In this document: positions 1 through 7,417 of the stretch, in pieces
Position numbering within the stretch: position 1 is the first letter of the stretch
How the letters are laid out: each line of letters opens with the position of its first letter
NCBI GenBank assembly: GCA_016294985.1
Contig: JAECRW010000015.1
Coordinates: 1 to 17,157 of the forward strand
DNA: 17,157 bases
From: Candidatus Sifarchaeum marinoarchaea
GTDB lineage: Archaea; Asgardarchaeota; Sifarchaeia; Borrarchaeales; Borrarchaeaceae
Direction: 5' to 3'
Made by a program: the position numbers and the translations under genes
Notes under the pieces: model-generated
The model's input: the letters and a program-made list of their open reading frames with translations, nothing else
Databases searched by the model: none
Told to the model about the DNA's origin: nothing

Positions 1-1070
1 GTCCCCCTAGGAGCTTCAACTGCACTAATACCTTCTTCATGTTCAATTTTGTTAATTATTGGCAGCTGTTGTACGTCTGTTATTTCTGAACTCTCAAGAA
101 GGAGTAATCCTCTAAAGATGCAAGCCAAGATTTCTATTAGTCTAAGAATATTCGAAAACAGGAGATTGTTTTCCCATCCACGAAAGTTATTAAGGAATTC
201 ATGCACTTCATAAGTGCCATATTCACTGACTACATGATTTCTGGCGATGGGTCCTACAATAAGGGTCACACCTTCTAAGGAAGAAAGTTTGATAGATTCC
301 AATTTGATTATTTCAACGAAGTTATTGTAATCACCAGCATCAAAAGTAGCTAAGGTTCTTTTTTTCCCATCGGTAACCTTTATTGTTCCTTCGTTGAGAT
401 TAAATGCTCCATCTTTTTGAAGACCCATAAATATTGGATTGCTTAGTTCATATATGGACGACGATTCAGATGATTTGAACAGCCTTATTAATGAATAAAG
501 ACTCGATTTAATAATAGATAAACTACTTTTCATAGTCTTATGTAGAAATATCCGGTCTTTTTCAGTAAGGGATTTAGCCATACCACCGACTACACACGTG
601 ACAGGATGAACTGATCTTCCACCAATTGTCTCAACGACTTTTTTTCCAAGTTCTATCAACTTAAATGCATTTAAAGTCATTTGACGTGATATATCGTTTT
701 TGTTTTTATTTTCCAAAGGTTTTAGCAAATCTGGTAGTGCTAAGAAAAAGAAATGAAGGGCATGTGATTTGATCGTTTCTCCAATCATCAATAATTGTCT
801 AAGTTGAATTGCTGAGTTTGTTGGATATATATCAAATATTTTTTCTATAGCCTGACAACTGGCAATGATATGAGCAGCAGCACACACTCCGCAAATTTTG
901 GGGACTAATCTTGGGACATCCTTGAGCTTTTTCCCGATGAGAACCTTTTCAATTCCTCTGAAATCTAACGTAGAAAATCGGACTTTAGAACTACCTTTTT
1001 TGTCTGCAAAAAGTTCTAATGTGCACTGTCCTTCAACTCTTGTTAATGGTTTTATGATAATTCGTTTCAT
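1..1070 (-). CDS. mvhA: [NiFe] hydrogenase large subunit, MvhA-like (partial, C-terminus beyond left edge)
   Basis: This is the large, Ni-Fe site-bearing subunit of an F420-non-reducing (methyl-viologen-reducing) hydrogenase, which oxidises or forms H2 in the cytoplasm and passes electrons to the small subunit. The frame starts at ATG 1070, just after an in-frame TGA at 1076-1074, and stays open to base 1, giving 356 codons. Visible motifs are RVEG near residue 11, the N-terminal metal-binding motif KICGVCAAAH with Cys60 and Cys63, GGRSVHPVT in mid-protein, and AVEAPRG at the edge, which in this family precedes the last third. The second Cys pair that completes the Ni-Fe ligands lies outside the window. 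The ATG lies 14 bases after the mvhG stop, so the two genes are surely co-transcribed. The L1 motif has Lys in place of the usual Arg before ICGVC. Family assignment is confident; the Mvh subtype rests on the neighbours. Confidence 0.93.
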   Translation of the reverse strand, partial: MKRIIIKPLTRVEGQCTLELFADKKGSSKVRFSTLDFRGIEKVLIGKKLKDVPRLVPKICGVCAAAHIIASCQAIEKIFDIYPTNSAIQLRQLLMIGETIKSHALHFFFLALPDLLKPLENKNKNDISRQMTLNAFKLIELGKKVVETIGGRSVHPVTCVVGGMAKSLTEKDRIFLHKTMKSSLSIIKSSLYSLIRLFKSSESSSIYELSNPIFMGLQKDGAFNLNEGTIKVTDGKKRTLATFDAGDYNNFVEIIKLESIKLSSLEGVTLIVGPIARNHVVSEYGTYEVHEFLNNFRGWENNLLFSNILRLIEILACIFRGLLLLESSEITDVQQLPIINKIEHEEGISAVEAPRG

Positions 1071-1084
1071 GTTTCATTCAACCT

Positions 1085-1822
1085 TCACGTTGGGAGATCT
1101 GGGCGTGAAAATCTAAAAAATAGACCTTCATAAGTCAATAGATCATTGGAGACATCAAGAGATGCTAGGAAATTTATAATATTTGCTGTAAACTCCCGGG
1201 AAACAGTCCCCATACAACCCTCACAGGGCATATTTGACTCAATGCATTTAGCTTTACATCCGGCTCTTGTTATTGGACCGAGACAAAGAACATTTTCAAG
1301 TAACAAGCATTTTTTTGGAGGTTTATCAGGTAAAAGTTTCTTTATCTTCACTTTAGTTTTTAATCCATTTTCTGGTCTAAGCCCACATTCTGAGCATAAA
1401 TTATTCTCAGGTAATATGATTTCTTCACCATTCAAAATCGCCATAAGTGAATTGCCAAGAAGTTCTGGTGGAGCCGGACATCCTGGAATAAACCCATCTA
1501 AATCAATTATTTGATTTACTGATTTCAATGGGATTTCTTTTACCATAGACGAAATGCCACCAAAAATAGAACACGTCCCAACGCTTATGACCTTCTTCGA
1601 ATTTCGCCTAATTAGTTTCATGTCCTTAATTTGATCTTTTCTTGTGATGTACCCCTCTATTAAAGCAATATCACACTTTTCAATATCTATCGCATCTTTT
1701 ATGAGTGGAAAGTATACAAACTCTACAGAATCAAATATATCTGGAAAAATCTCTAGTTCTATAATTGATGAAATACATCCTCCGCATGATGTAAATGAAT
1801 TGATAAGGATCTTTGTCTTCAT
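1085..1822 (-). CDS. mvhG: [NiFe] hydrogenase small subunit, MvhG-like
   Basis: This 245-aa protein is the Fe-S electron-transfer subunit that wires the Ni-Fe site of MvhA to the HdrA/MvhD flavoprotein. Ligands for the clusters are visible: CGGC (Cys13, Cys16), GTC (Cys84) and GCPAPP (Cys115) for the proximal cluster, then Cys143/146, 172, 180, 189, 193, 200 and 203 for the other clusters. There is no signal peptide or Tat motif and no membrane anchor, as expected for a cytoplasmic group 3 enzyme. Length matches short group 3c small subunits. Its ATG overlaps the stop codon of the upstream hdrA fusion gene (TAATG), so the two are translationally coupled. Confidence 0.93.
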   Translation of the reverse strand: MKTKILINSFTSCGGCISSIIELEIFPDIFDSVEFVYFPLIKDAIDIEKCDIALIEGYITRKDQIKDMKLIRRNSKKVISVGTCSIFGGISSMVKEIPLKSVNQIIDLDGFIPGCPAPPELLGNSLMAILNGEEIILPENNLCSECGLRPENGLKTKVKIKKLLPDKPPKKCLLLENVLCLGPITRAGCKAKCIESNMPCEGCMGTVSREFTANIINFLASLDVSNDLLTYEGLFFRFSRPDLPT

Positions 1823-4350
1823 TATGCAACCTTCTTAATCTTCTTACAAGATTCATTTACAATACTTGCAAACTTATCTCCCTCAATTGCAGAAATAGAA
1901 ATGACTTGGATCTTATTTTTTAGTTCAGGTAATATTTCTTTTAAGAGTTCTACCCTTTTTCCAATTTTAGATTTACCATCGATAAATTTACAGGAATTTT
2001 TATGACAACCTACAATTAGGACGGCGTCAAATCCACATTCAAAAGAATGCAAGATGAATTCAGAATCAATTTGTCCAGTGCATGATACTTTTACTATCAA
2101 AACATTTGGCGTGTATTGTATCTTTTTTAAGCCAGCAGCATCAGCAGCAGCATATCCGCAGGACTCACAGCAAAAAGCGATCACTTTGGTACTTCGATGA
2201 ATTTTTGAATATACTTCAATAGTCTTTAGAAGTTGCGCAGTAGTATCAGTAATCAAGTCTATAGCATTCGTTGAACATACGGGGACGCACATACCACATC
2301 CTTTACACTGAAATTGGTCTATGTGTATTTTATTACCTTCTAGAGTAATCGCATTATAAGGACATTCACTTACACACACCCCACACAAACCACAACGATT
2401 AGGATCGATTTTTAAGCGGTAGGGTTCTGGTATCAAATACTCTTTCGATAATAGGGAGATCACTTTTATTGCAACTTTACTAGCATCTGAAATCGTTGAT
2501 TGGTAATCCATAGGTCCAGTTACTGACCCACATCCATAAATACCTGAAGCAAGAGTACGCTTGTCCATGAAACCGTCATCATCTGGATAAAAATCAAGAA
2601 ACTGCCTTAAATTAACTAAACTAGCATTTGGAATCATAATTACATTTAGAATGATCATTTCAGATTCATATTGGCGGTTATCAGCAATTATATACTTTTT
2701 TTTGCCTTTTACCTCTATTTTAAGGCCCTCTATAAAATGAGTTGCCCTATGGAGAGGATCATGTAAAGGTATTGAATTGCGAGGAAGTCTATTAATATCG
2801 TAGAATAGATTAATTTCACAATCAGGAATTCTCTTTTTTATTTCTCTGATGTATTTTTGTGCAAGAATACAACAGTATTTTGAACACTTATTAGTCCCAT
2901 TTACGCATTGTATTATCGAAATGCTTTCTGGAAGGTTTCCATCGGATAGCTTGATTAAAGCACCTTTTGTTGGCCCATCAGATGATAAGATCCTTTCAAA
3001 CTCAAAAGAGGTTATTATATCATTATCTGGGTCATGCTTAAGGAATGATAACTTTTTAAATAGTTCAGAACCAATAGCTATGATTTTTGCCCCTACGTGA
3101 ATTCGTACTTCTTTTGCTGTCTCATCGAGGTTAATTGCATTATTTTTACACACATTTTCGCAGATCCTGCATGCTCGGCATTTTTCTATGTCCGTTTCAT
3201 TAATTGCGGCAGCATAGGGATAACAATGTGCAAAAGGGATAAACACTACCTTCCTTTTATTTAGACCAAAGTCATATTCATTCTCCTTTTCAATTGGACA
3301 AATATCTATGCATCTTTCGCATCCAGTACATTTTTTCGGGTCGATATATCTAGGATGCGTCTTTAGTACCAATTCGAAATTACCAACGCTTCCAGAAATA
3401 CTTTCAAGCGTCGTATTTGTGTAAATTTTTATATTTTTCTCTCTCACGACCTCTGATATTTTTTCTGAAAGAATACAGGTGGCACACTCTTCAATATCAT
3501 GAATACTATTCCATCGTGCAACCTTTCCTCCGAGTGAGGGTGATTTTTCGATTAAATGGATTTCTAATCCAGCTCTTGCCAAAGCTAATGCTAAAGTTAT
3601 GCCAGCAATCCCTCCTCCTATAATACCCACACTTTTTTGTGTTTTTATCTTTTCGCCGAGCGGAATTTCTTCTTTTAAAATAACTCGATTTACTGCCGCT
3701 TCTATCAATATCTTTGCATTCTCAGTAGCCGTTATTGGATCAAATATATGAACCCATGCACATTGTTCTCGAATATTAGCAATTTCGATATTTTTCCATA
3801 CATCTTTCTTTAAGAAATTAGTAAATATATCTTCAAAGATTCTTGCATGAGTTCTAGGCGAACAAGCAGCAATTACAATCTTATTAACAAAATTATCATT
3901 GTACCATGTTTCTATTAATTTCAAGTTCTTTTCTTGACATAGATTTTCAAATATCTGAACTGAAACAACATTTCTTAATTTCAAAACAAATTTCTTTATT
4001 GAATCGATATCTAATACGTCCGCTATTTCATTTGCACAAAGACAAATCAAGATCCCAATTCTGATAATACTTGGCCGTCTTATTTCTATACTTTCTATAT
4101 CCTCACCACTAAGTATACTTTGGCTATGTTTCATTATTTTTATTGCCAAATGTCCTTGTTCTGTAAGGCGATATGCTTTTACATCTTTTTTTATCAGATT
4201 TCCTAGCTTTTTAAGATGAAAAGTCAAGCGTCCTGTTGCGTCCAAGTTCAGTAAATTCAAAAGTGACGTAAAGTGAATTAATTTTTCTTTCTCAAGAAGT
4301 AAAAGTATTTTTCTTCGAATTGGATGCGCTAAAATTGAATACAAATCCAC
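1822..4350 (-). CDS. hdrA: Winged-helix/HdrA/MvhD fusion flavoprotein
   Basis: An 842-aa FAD and multi-cluster protein, predicted to be the electron-bifurcating core that links the hydrogenase to ferredoxin and a disulfide or other acceptor. Order: residues 1-90, an ArsR-type winged helix (LYSILAHPIRRKILLLL then RLTFHLKKLG); 97-235, the HdrA N-terminal domain with CLC (103/105) and AACSPRTHARIFED; 241 on, the FAD motif GGGIAG; Cys289/292; two 4Fe-4S motifs at Cys341-351 and Cys391-401; two ferredoxin motifs at Cys653-663 and Cys682-692; and from 722 an MvhD-like [2Fe-2S] domain with FCCESC, Cys757 and GCHKNSC. Canonical HdrA is about 650 aa and MvhD a separate protein of about 140 aa, so both the MvhD end and the DNA-binding head are additions. 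GTG start, with AAGGA about 7 bases upstream. It heads the hdrA-mvhG-mvhA operon. Confidence 0.92.
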   Translation of the reverse strand: MDLYSILAHPIRRKILLLLEKEKLIHFTSLLNLLNLDATGRLTFHLKKLGNLIKKDVKAYRLTEQGHLAIKIMKHSQSILSGEDIESIEIRRPSIIRIGILICLCANEIADVLDIDSIKKFVLKLRNVVSVQIFENLCQEKNLKLIETWYNDNFVNKIVIAACSPRTHARIFEDIFTNFLKKDVWKNIEIANIREQCAWVHIFDPITATENAKILIEAAVNRVILKEEIPLGEKIKTQKSVGIIGGGIAGITLALALARAGLEIHLIEKSPSLGGKVARWNSIHDIEECATCILSEKISEVVREKNIKIYTNTTLESISGSVGNFELVLKTHPRYIDPKKCTGCERCIDICPIEKENEYDFGLNKRKVVFIPFAHCYPYAAAINETDIEKCRACRICENVCKNNAINLDETAKEVRIHVGAKIIAIGSELFKKLSFLKHDPDNDIITSFEFERILSSDGPTKGALIKLSDGNLPESISIIQCVNGTNKCSKYCCILAQKYIREIKKRIPDCEINLFYDINRLPRNSIPLHDPLHRATHFIEGLKIEVKGKKKYIIADNRQYESEMIILNVIMIPNASLVNLRQFLDFYPDDDGFMDKRTLASGIYGCGSVTGPMDYQSTISDASKVAIKVISLLSKEYLIPEPYRLKIDPNRCGLCGVCVSECPYNAITLEGNKIHIDQFQCKGCGMCVPVCSTNAIDLITDTTAQLLKTIEVYSKIHRSTKVIAFCCESCGYAAADAAGLKKIQYTPNVLIVKVSCTGQIDSEFILHSFECGFDAVLIVGCHKNSCKFIDGKSKIGKRVELLKEILPELKNKIQVISISAIEGDKFASIVNESCKKIKKVA

Positions 4351-4381
4351 TGTGTTTTCCTTCTATTGATTTCTGAAAAGA

Positions 4382-4415
4382 GTTAATTATATTTAATTGT
4401 TAATTATATTTAATT
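4382..4415. repeat. 17-bp perfect tandem repeat in the hdrA fusion promoter, candidate operator
   Basis: Two perfect head-to-tail copies of gttaattatatttaatt occupy 4382-4398 and 4399-4415. They sit between the TATA-like element and the GTG of the minus-strand hdrA fusion gene, over the place where its transcription start should fall. Each unit is made of near-palindromic AATTA/TAATT blocks, as expected for binding sites of a dimeric winged-helix protein. That the winged helix of this same gene binds here is inference. Confidence 0.6.
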
Positions 4416-4421
4416 ATACGA

Positions 4422-4431
4422 TTTATATAAA
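4422..4431 (-). promoter_or_regulatory. TATA-like element of the hdrA-mvhG-mvhA operon
   Basis: The palindromic decamer TTTATATAAA lies about 72 bases upstream of the GTG at 4350. An archaeal start site about 25 bases downstream would fall near 4397, inside the tandem repeat, leaving a leader of some 45 bases with an AAGGA ribosome-binding site. Because the element is symmetric it could also serve the plus strand. Confidence 0.45.
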
Positions 4432-4436
4432 AAACT

Positions 4437-4469
4437 ATTGTCAAAAAAATCGTGGTATTTTTTGACAAT
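4437..4469. repeat. Perfect 12-bp inverted repeat with 9-base loop
   Basis: The arms attgtcaaaaaa (4437-4448) and ttttttgacaat (4458-4469) are perfect reverse complements around a 9-base loop, and a T-rich tail follows on the plus strand. The site lies just upstream of the TATA-like element of the minus-strand hdrA operon, in the divergent region. It could be a second operator or a stem-loop; no gene reads into it on the plus strand within the window, so a terminator role is unlikely. Confidence 0.45.
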
Positions 4470-4752
4470 TTTTCTTTGCTAAATTAAAAAAATAAGCAAA
4501 TTTGTAAGTGGATGAAATCACAGATTTCTGTATTATGAATGTATTTTTTTAGATAATTTTTGTTTACGTATTTTAGACAAATCAATTTTTAGGCAAAATT
4601 ATATTCATCACCATAGATCGTATAATTGAAAACAAGAGAACCAATACAAGAATTTACCTAAAAATTAAGAACGCATTTATCATTATCTAAAATTACATAG
4701 TAAAAATTTGGTTGGAGAAGAAATCGATTGAATATTATTGAAAAATTGATTT
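4470..4752. other. AT-rich divergent intergenic region
   Basis: No credible coding frame on either strand. The stretch is very AT-rich and holds one 10-bp inverted repeat (aatttttagg 4584-4593, cctaaaaatt 4657-4666) and several TATA-like runs that could serve the plus-strand zinc-finger gene. Confidence 0.5.
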
Positions 4753-4764
4753 GGAGGTGAATGA

Positions 4765-5070
4765 ATAAAGCCCAATACTGATGTAATAGGGTGGTATTCT
4801 AAAATAAGCGAATGTGTACATTGTGAAAAATCAATCGAATTTCCAAATCTGTATAAATATGAAAATTGTGGAAAACTTGTATGTACCAACTGTGCCCATT
4901 ATATTGCCATATACGATGCAGCGCAGAACAAATATAATGGCAGACGTGTTTGTAAACAATGTGAGCAACCCGCTATTACATTGGCAGAAGTGAAACGACT
5001 CGTAGCAGTTTATTGGATGAAACGAACAAATAATAACATGAACATTAGACACCCAGAGGCCTCCGTCTAA
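4765..5070 (+). CDS. Small treble-clef-like zinc-finger protein (non-standard start or frameshifted)
   Basis: The frame encodes about 100 aa with a clear metal-binding pattern: ECVHC, then CGKLVCTNC, then CKQC, seven or eight cysteines spaced as in RING/FYVE-like or treble-clef fingers, followed by a hydrophobic-basic helix (LAEVKRLVAVYWMKR). The problem is the start. A perfect GGAGGTGA lies at 4753-4760, but the ATG right behind it (4761) is in the wrong frame and reads only six codons. The zinc-finger frame opens after a stop at 4762-4764 with ATA at 4765 and has no ATG, GTG or TTG before the first cysteines. Removing one A from the AAA at 4766-4768 would fuse the ATG to the finger frame (MNKPNTDVIG...). 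So the gene either starts at ATA, is frameshifted, or carries a sequence error. Function unknown; Zn-binding is inferred from the cysteines. Confidence 0.6.
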   Translation: MKPNTDVIGWYSKISECVHCEKSIEFPNLYKYENCGKLVCTNCAHYIAIYDAAQNKYNGRRVCKQCEQPAITLAEVKRLVAVYWMKRTNNNMNIRHPEASV

Positions 5071-5303
5071 TCTCAGCATGTTGACGTTTGAAAAACAGCT
5101 TAAGCAAATTACAACCTCACAGCGCCATTTGAAAATTCCCACACCAATTCTTACACCAATAATTTTTTTCATAATTACCGCTAAGATACATTAATTGAAA
5201 AAACCCAGCGGCGTTTGTGTGCCAATCGAATCTAAATCATTTAAAGATATTGCGTTTTTCTCTTAAACGTTCCTGATTTAATAATAAAATGAAATAAAGA
5301 AGT
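5071..5303. other. Intergenic stretch upstream of the 76-aa gene
   Basis: No convincing gene. A 38-codon frame from ATG 5078 has no ribosome-binding site and ends in a low-complexity hydrophobic stretch. A TATA-like run (tttaataataaaa, about 5277-5289) lies just before the next gene and may be its promoter. Confidence 0.4.
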
Positions 5304-5314
5304 GGTGAAAAAAA

Positions 5315-5545
5315 ATGTTGTTTGAAATCCCTAAACTGAAGTATTTAAAAACTTTCATAATTTCAGAACATAAAATCTTGCGTTTAGTTCAGAAGGATAA
5401 AAAATACGTCATTGAACTAATCGGGAATGGATATTCAGTTAAACTCTCAGCGGGAAAAACATTAAAAAGTGCAGAAAAACTTTGTAAAGACCTCATCAAA
5501 TGGATAAAAGCAGGAAGAAGTGCACTTGAACCATTTTGGTTTTAG
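5315..5545 (+). CDS. Small hypothetical protein, 76 aa
   Basis: I do not recognise this protein. It is preceded by a good ribosome-binding site (GGTGA at 5304-5308, 6 bases before ATG). The sequence is basic and looks folded: a beta-rich first half (LKYLKTFIISEHKILRLV, KYVIELIGNGYSVKL) followed by an amphipathic helix (KSAEKLCKDLIKWIKAG) and an aromatic tail ending PFWF. It lies 120 bases upstream of hdrA2 on the same strand. A decayed copy of its second half lies downstream of hdrA2 at 7318-7400, which supports it as a real gene and suggests a local duplication. Confidence 0.65.
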   Translation: MLFEIPKLKYLKTFIISEHKILRLVQKDKKYVIELIGNGYSVKLSAGKTLKSAEKLCKDLIKWIKAGRSALEPFWF

Positions 5546-5665
5546 ATACATAAAAAGAGTAGTTATGACATGTCAGCTAGGTACAAGGAATTTTATTGTG
5601 AGAAATAGCACTTTATATCCGTAAGAGATCAAGATAGAGAACCTACAGCAGCGGGTAACTTGAAA

Positions 5666-7105
5666 ATGAAAGGAATTAATGTTATACCAAAAGTTCTTGT
5701 ATGTGGTGGAGGAATAGCGGGTATTATAGCGTCGCTTCGTGTGGCAGAATATGGATTGGACTGTTATCTTATAGAAAAGAAGCCAAGCATAGGCGGTCAC
5801 ATGATACAATACCCAAAAGTTTTCCCCACTCTTGATTGTTCGCAATGTATCTTAACTCCTAAGTTAGGAGATATTCGTAATAATGAAAATATTTACCTTT
5901 TAACCTTATCAGAAATAGAGGATATCGCTGGAACATTGGGAAACTGGAAGGTAAAGATAAGACAAAAACCTCGATATGTTGATATTGAAAAGTGTACTAA
6001 CTGTGGAGATTGCTTTAAAGTATGTCCTGTTGAAGTGCCTAGTGAATTTGACGAGGGACTAGGGACAAGAAAGGCAATATATAGACCTTTTCTTCAGGCA
6101 GTTCCCAATGCTGCAGTTATTGACGCAAACGTATGTACTGATTGTGGGCTTTGTGAAATTGTGTGTCCTGCAAATTCAATCATTAGAGATGATGAAGAAA
6201 AAATTTTAGAGGTAAATGTGGGTGCAATAATTATAGCAACGGGTTTTGATCTTTATGATCCCAGCGTTTTAGTAAGTTATTTCTTCAAAAAGCATCCAAA
6301 CGTCTTAACATCGCTGCAAATGGAACGAATGCTAGATATTACAGGGCCGACAAGCAGCCGCGTCATTCGCCCAAGTGACGGAAAAGATGCAAGGAAAGTC
6401 GCCTATGTGCTCTGTTGCGGATCAAGGAATGCAAAAGCAAAAGGAAATAATGATGGTGTCCCATATTGCTCTACCGTATGCTGTCTTTATGCTCTGAAAC
6501 AGGCTATACTCCTAAGAAAGTTCGCGATTGACGTTTGGATTCATTACATTGATATTCGAGCATCAGGGACAAGATATGAAGATTTTTATCACCATGCACA
6601 AACATCAGGGATAAATTTCATCAAAGGCAAAGTATCTGAAATCATGCCTACTCCAGAGGGTAATAGACTCCTAGTACGAGCAGAAGATGAACTAATAAAT
6701 CGAATTGTTGAGAATGATGTGGATCTTGTGGTTCTCTGTCCACCAATCATACCGAGTAAAGGGACAGAAGAATTGGCACAAAAATTAAACGTTCCGTTAA
6801 ATGAATACAAATTCTTCTTGGAGAATCATCCAAAATTAGATCCGCTAGCAACAAAGCAGGAGGGTATTTTCGCTGCAGGAATGGCTAACGGACCAAAAGA
6901 TATACAAACCACGGTTATAGAAGCAGAAGGAGCTGCCATTAAGGCTGTAAATTTTGTGCTAGCGAAAAAGTGCAAGAAAGCGTTCGCTGAAGAAACTGCC
7001 ACTCGCCCAGAAGCGATGAAAACTGAAGTTTCTGAGGCAGAAGTAGTTGAAATAAAAGCCGCAAATCTTGTAGGAGTTAATAAGGGGAGGACCGTACAGA
7101 GATGA
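5666..7105 (+). CDS. Short HdrA-like FAD/4Fe-4S oxidoreductase
   Basis: A 479-aa HdrA-family flavoprotein, likely cytoplasmic, that moves electrons between FAD and ferredoxin-type clusters. It opens directly with the FAD Rossmann motif (VLVCGGGIAGIIAS), then FPTLDCSQCILTPKL, two 4Fe-4S motifs (CTNCGDCFKVCP and CTDCGLCEIVCP), and later CCGSR and YCSTVCC typical of HdrA. It lacks both the HdrA N-terminal domain and the C-terminal ferredoxin pair of the larger paralogue at 1822-4350, so it resembles the core of HdrA or QmoA. After about residue 455 it has a charged Ala/Glu-rich tail of some 40 residues. ATG 5666 is preferred over TTG two codons upstream; no strong ribosome-binding site precedes either. 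Its TGA overlaps the ATG of the next small gene. No HdrB or HdrC is nearby, so its partner is unknown. Confidence 0.88.
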   Translation: MKGINVIPKVLVCGGGIAGIIASLRVAEYGLDCYLIEKKPSIGGHMIQYPKVFPTLDCSQCILTPKLGDIRNNENIYLLTLSEIEDIAGTLGNWKVKIRQKPRYVDIEKCTNCGDCFKVCPVEVPSEFDEGLGTRKAIYRPFLQAVPNAAVIDANVCTDCGLCEIVCPANSIIRDDEEKILEVNVGAIIIATGFDLYDPSVLVSYFFKKHPNVLTSLQMERMLDITGPTSSRVIRPSDGKDARKVAYVLCCGSRNAKAKGNNDGVPYCSTVCCLYALKQAILLRKFAIDVWIHYIDIRASGTRYEDFYHHAQTSGINFIKGKVSEIMPTPEGNRLLVRAEDELINRIVENDVDLVVLCPPIIPSKGTEELAQKLNVPLNEYKFFLENHPKLDPLATKQEGIFAAGMANGPKDIQTTVIEAEGAAIKAVNFVLAKKCKKAFAEETATRPEAMKTEVSEAEVVEIKAANLVGVNKGRTVQR

Positions 7106-7317
7106 CTTATTGGGGTTTTTTCCCAAAAAGAAGTGGAAAGACCTCCAAAATACCATTAAAAAAAGTTGTAAGAATTCTAACCGAGGTCTATGCTGATGCT
7201 ATGCATGAAAAAAACAACACCGTAGAGGGGGTTAACATGGACGAATGTTGCTGGCTTAGTTATTTAATAAAAAAGTCTTTAGAAAAACACAAATCGTGGA
7301 GGGAATTGTGGAAGTAA
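7102..7317 (+). CDS. Small protein coupled to hdrA2, 71 aa
   Basis: I do not recognise this protein. Its ATG overlaps the hdrA2 stop (ATGA), so the two are translationally coupled and probably work together. GGGGAGG ends 11 bases before the ATG. The sequence is basic and mostly helical, begins with MTYWGFFPKRSGK, and has a single adjacent Cys pair (MDECCWLSYLIKKSLEKH) that could bind metal or undergo redox chemistry. A role as an accessory or partner of the HdrA-like protein is inference from the coupling only. Confidence 0.65.
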   Translation: MTYWGFFPKRSGKTSKIPLKKVVRILTEVYADAMHEKNNTVEGVNMDECCWLSYLIKKSLEKHKSWRELWK

Positions 7318-7400
7318 AGTGTCCTACTAAGAGGTTCATCTAAATTCTGAACGGGAAAATTCTCAAAAAAAGCAGAAAAACGCTGCATAAACCTCTTCAC
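7318..7400 (+). pseudogene. Decayed copy of the 76-aa gene (C-terminal half)
   Basis: Bases 7335-7400 align without gaps to the 3' part of the gene at 5315-5545 at roughly 70% identity by eye, in the same codon phase. The translated remnant (SSKF*TGKFSKKAEKRCINLFTK) matches SVKLSAGKTLKSAEKLCKDLIK, with an in-frame TGA replacing a Ser codon. Upstream similarity continues weakly after a small deletion. It starts right behind the 71-aa gene. The intact gene and this remnant thus flank the hdrA2 pair as direct repeats about 2 kb apart. Confidence 0.6.
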
Positions 7401-7417
7401 AAAGGTTTAACGAGGAG

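Noticed and set aside
898..1838. Plus-strand open frames at 898-1116, 1146-1514 and 1644-1838
   Set aside because: They are antisense to the conserved hydrogenase subunits and carry no domain or start signal.
4831..5172. 113-codon open frame on the minus strand
   Set aside because: It is antisense to the Cys-rich zinc-finger frame, whose CxxC pattern is far more protein-like; the minus frame has implausible composition and no ribosome-binding site.
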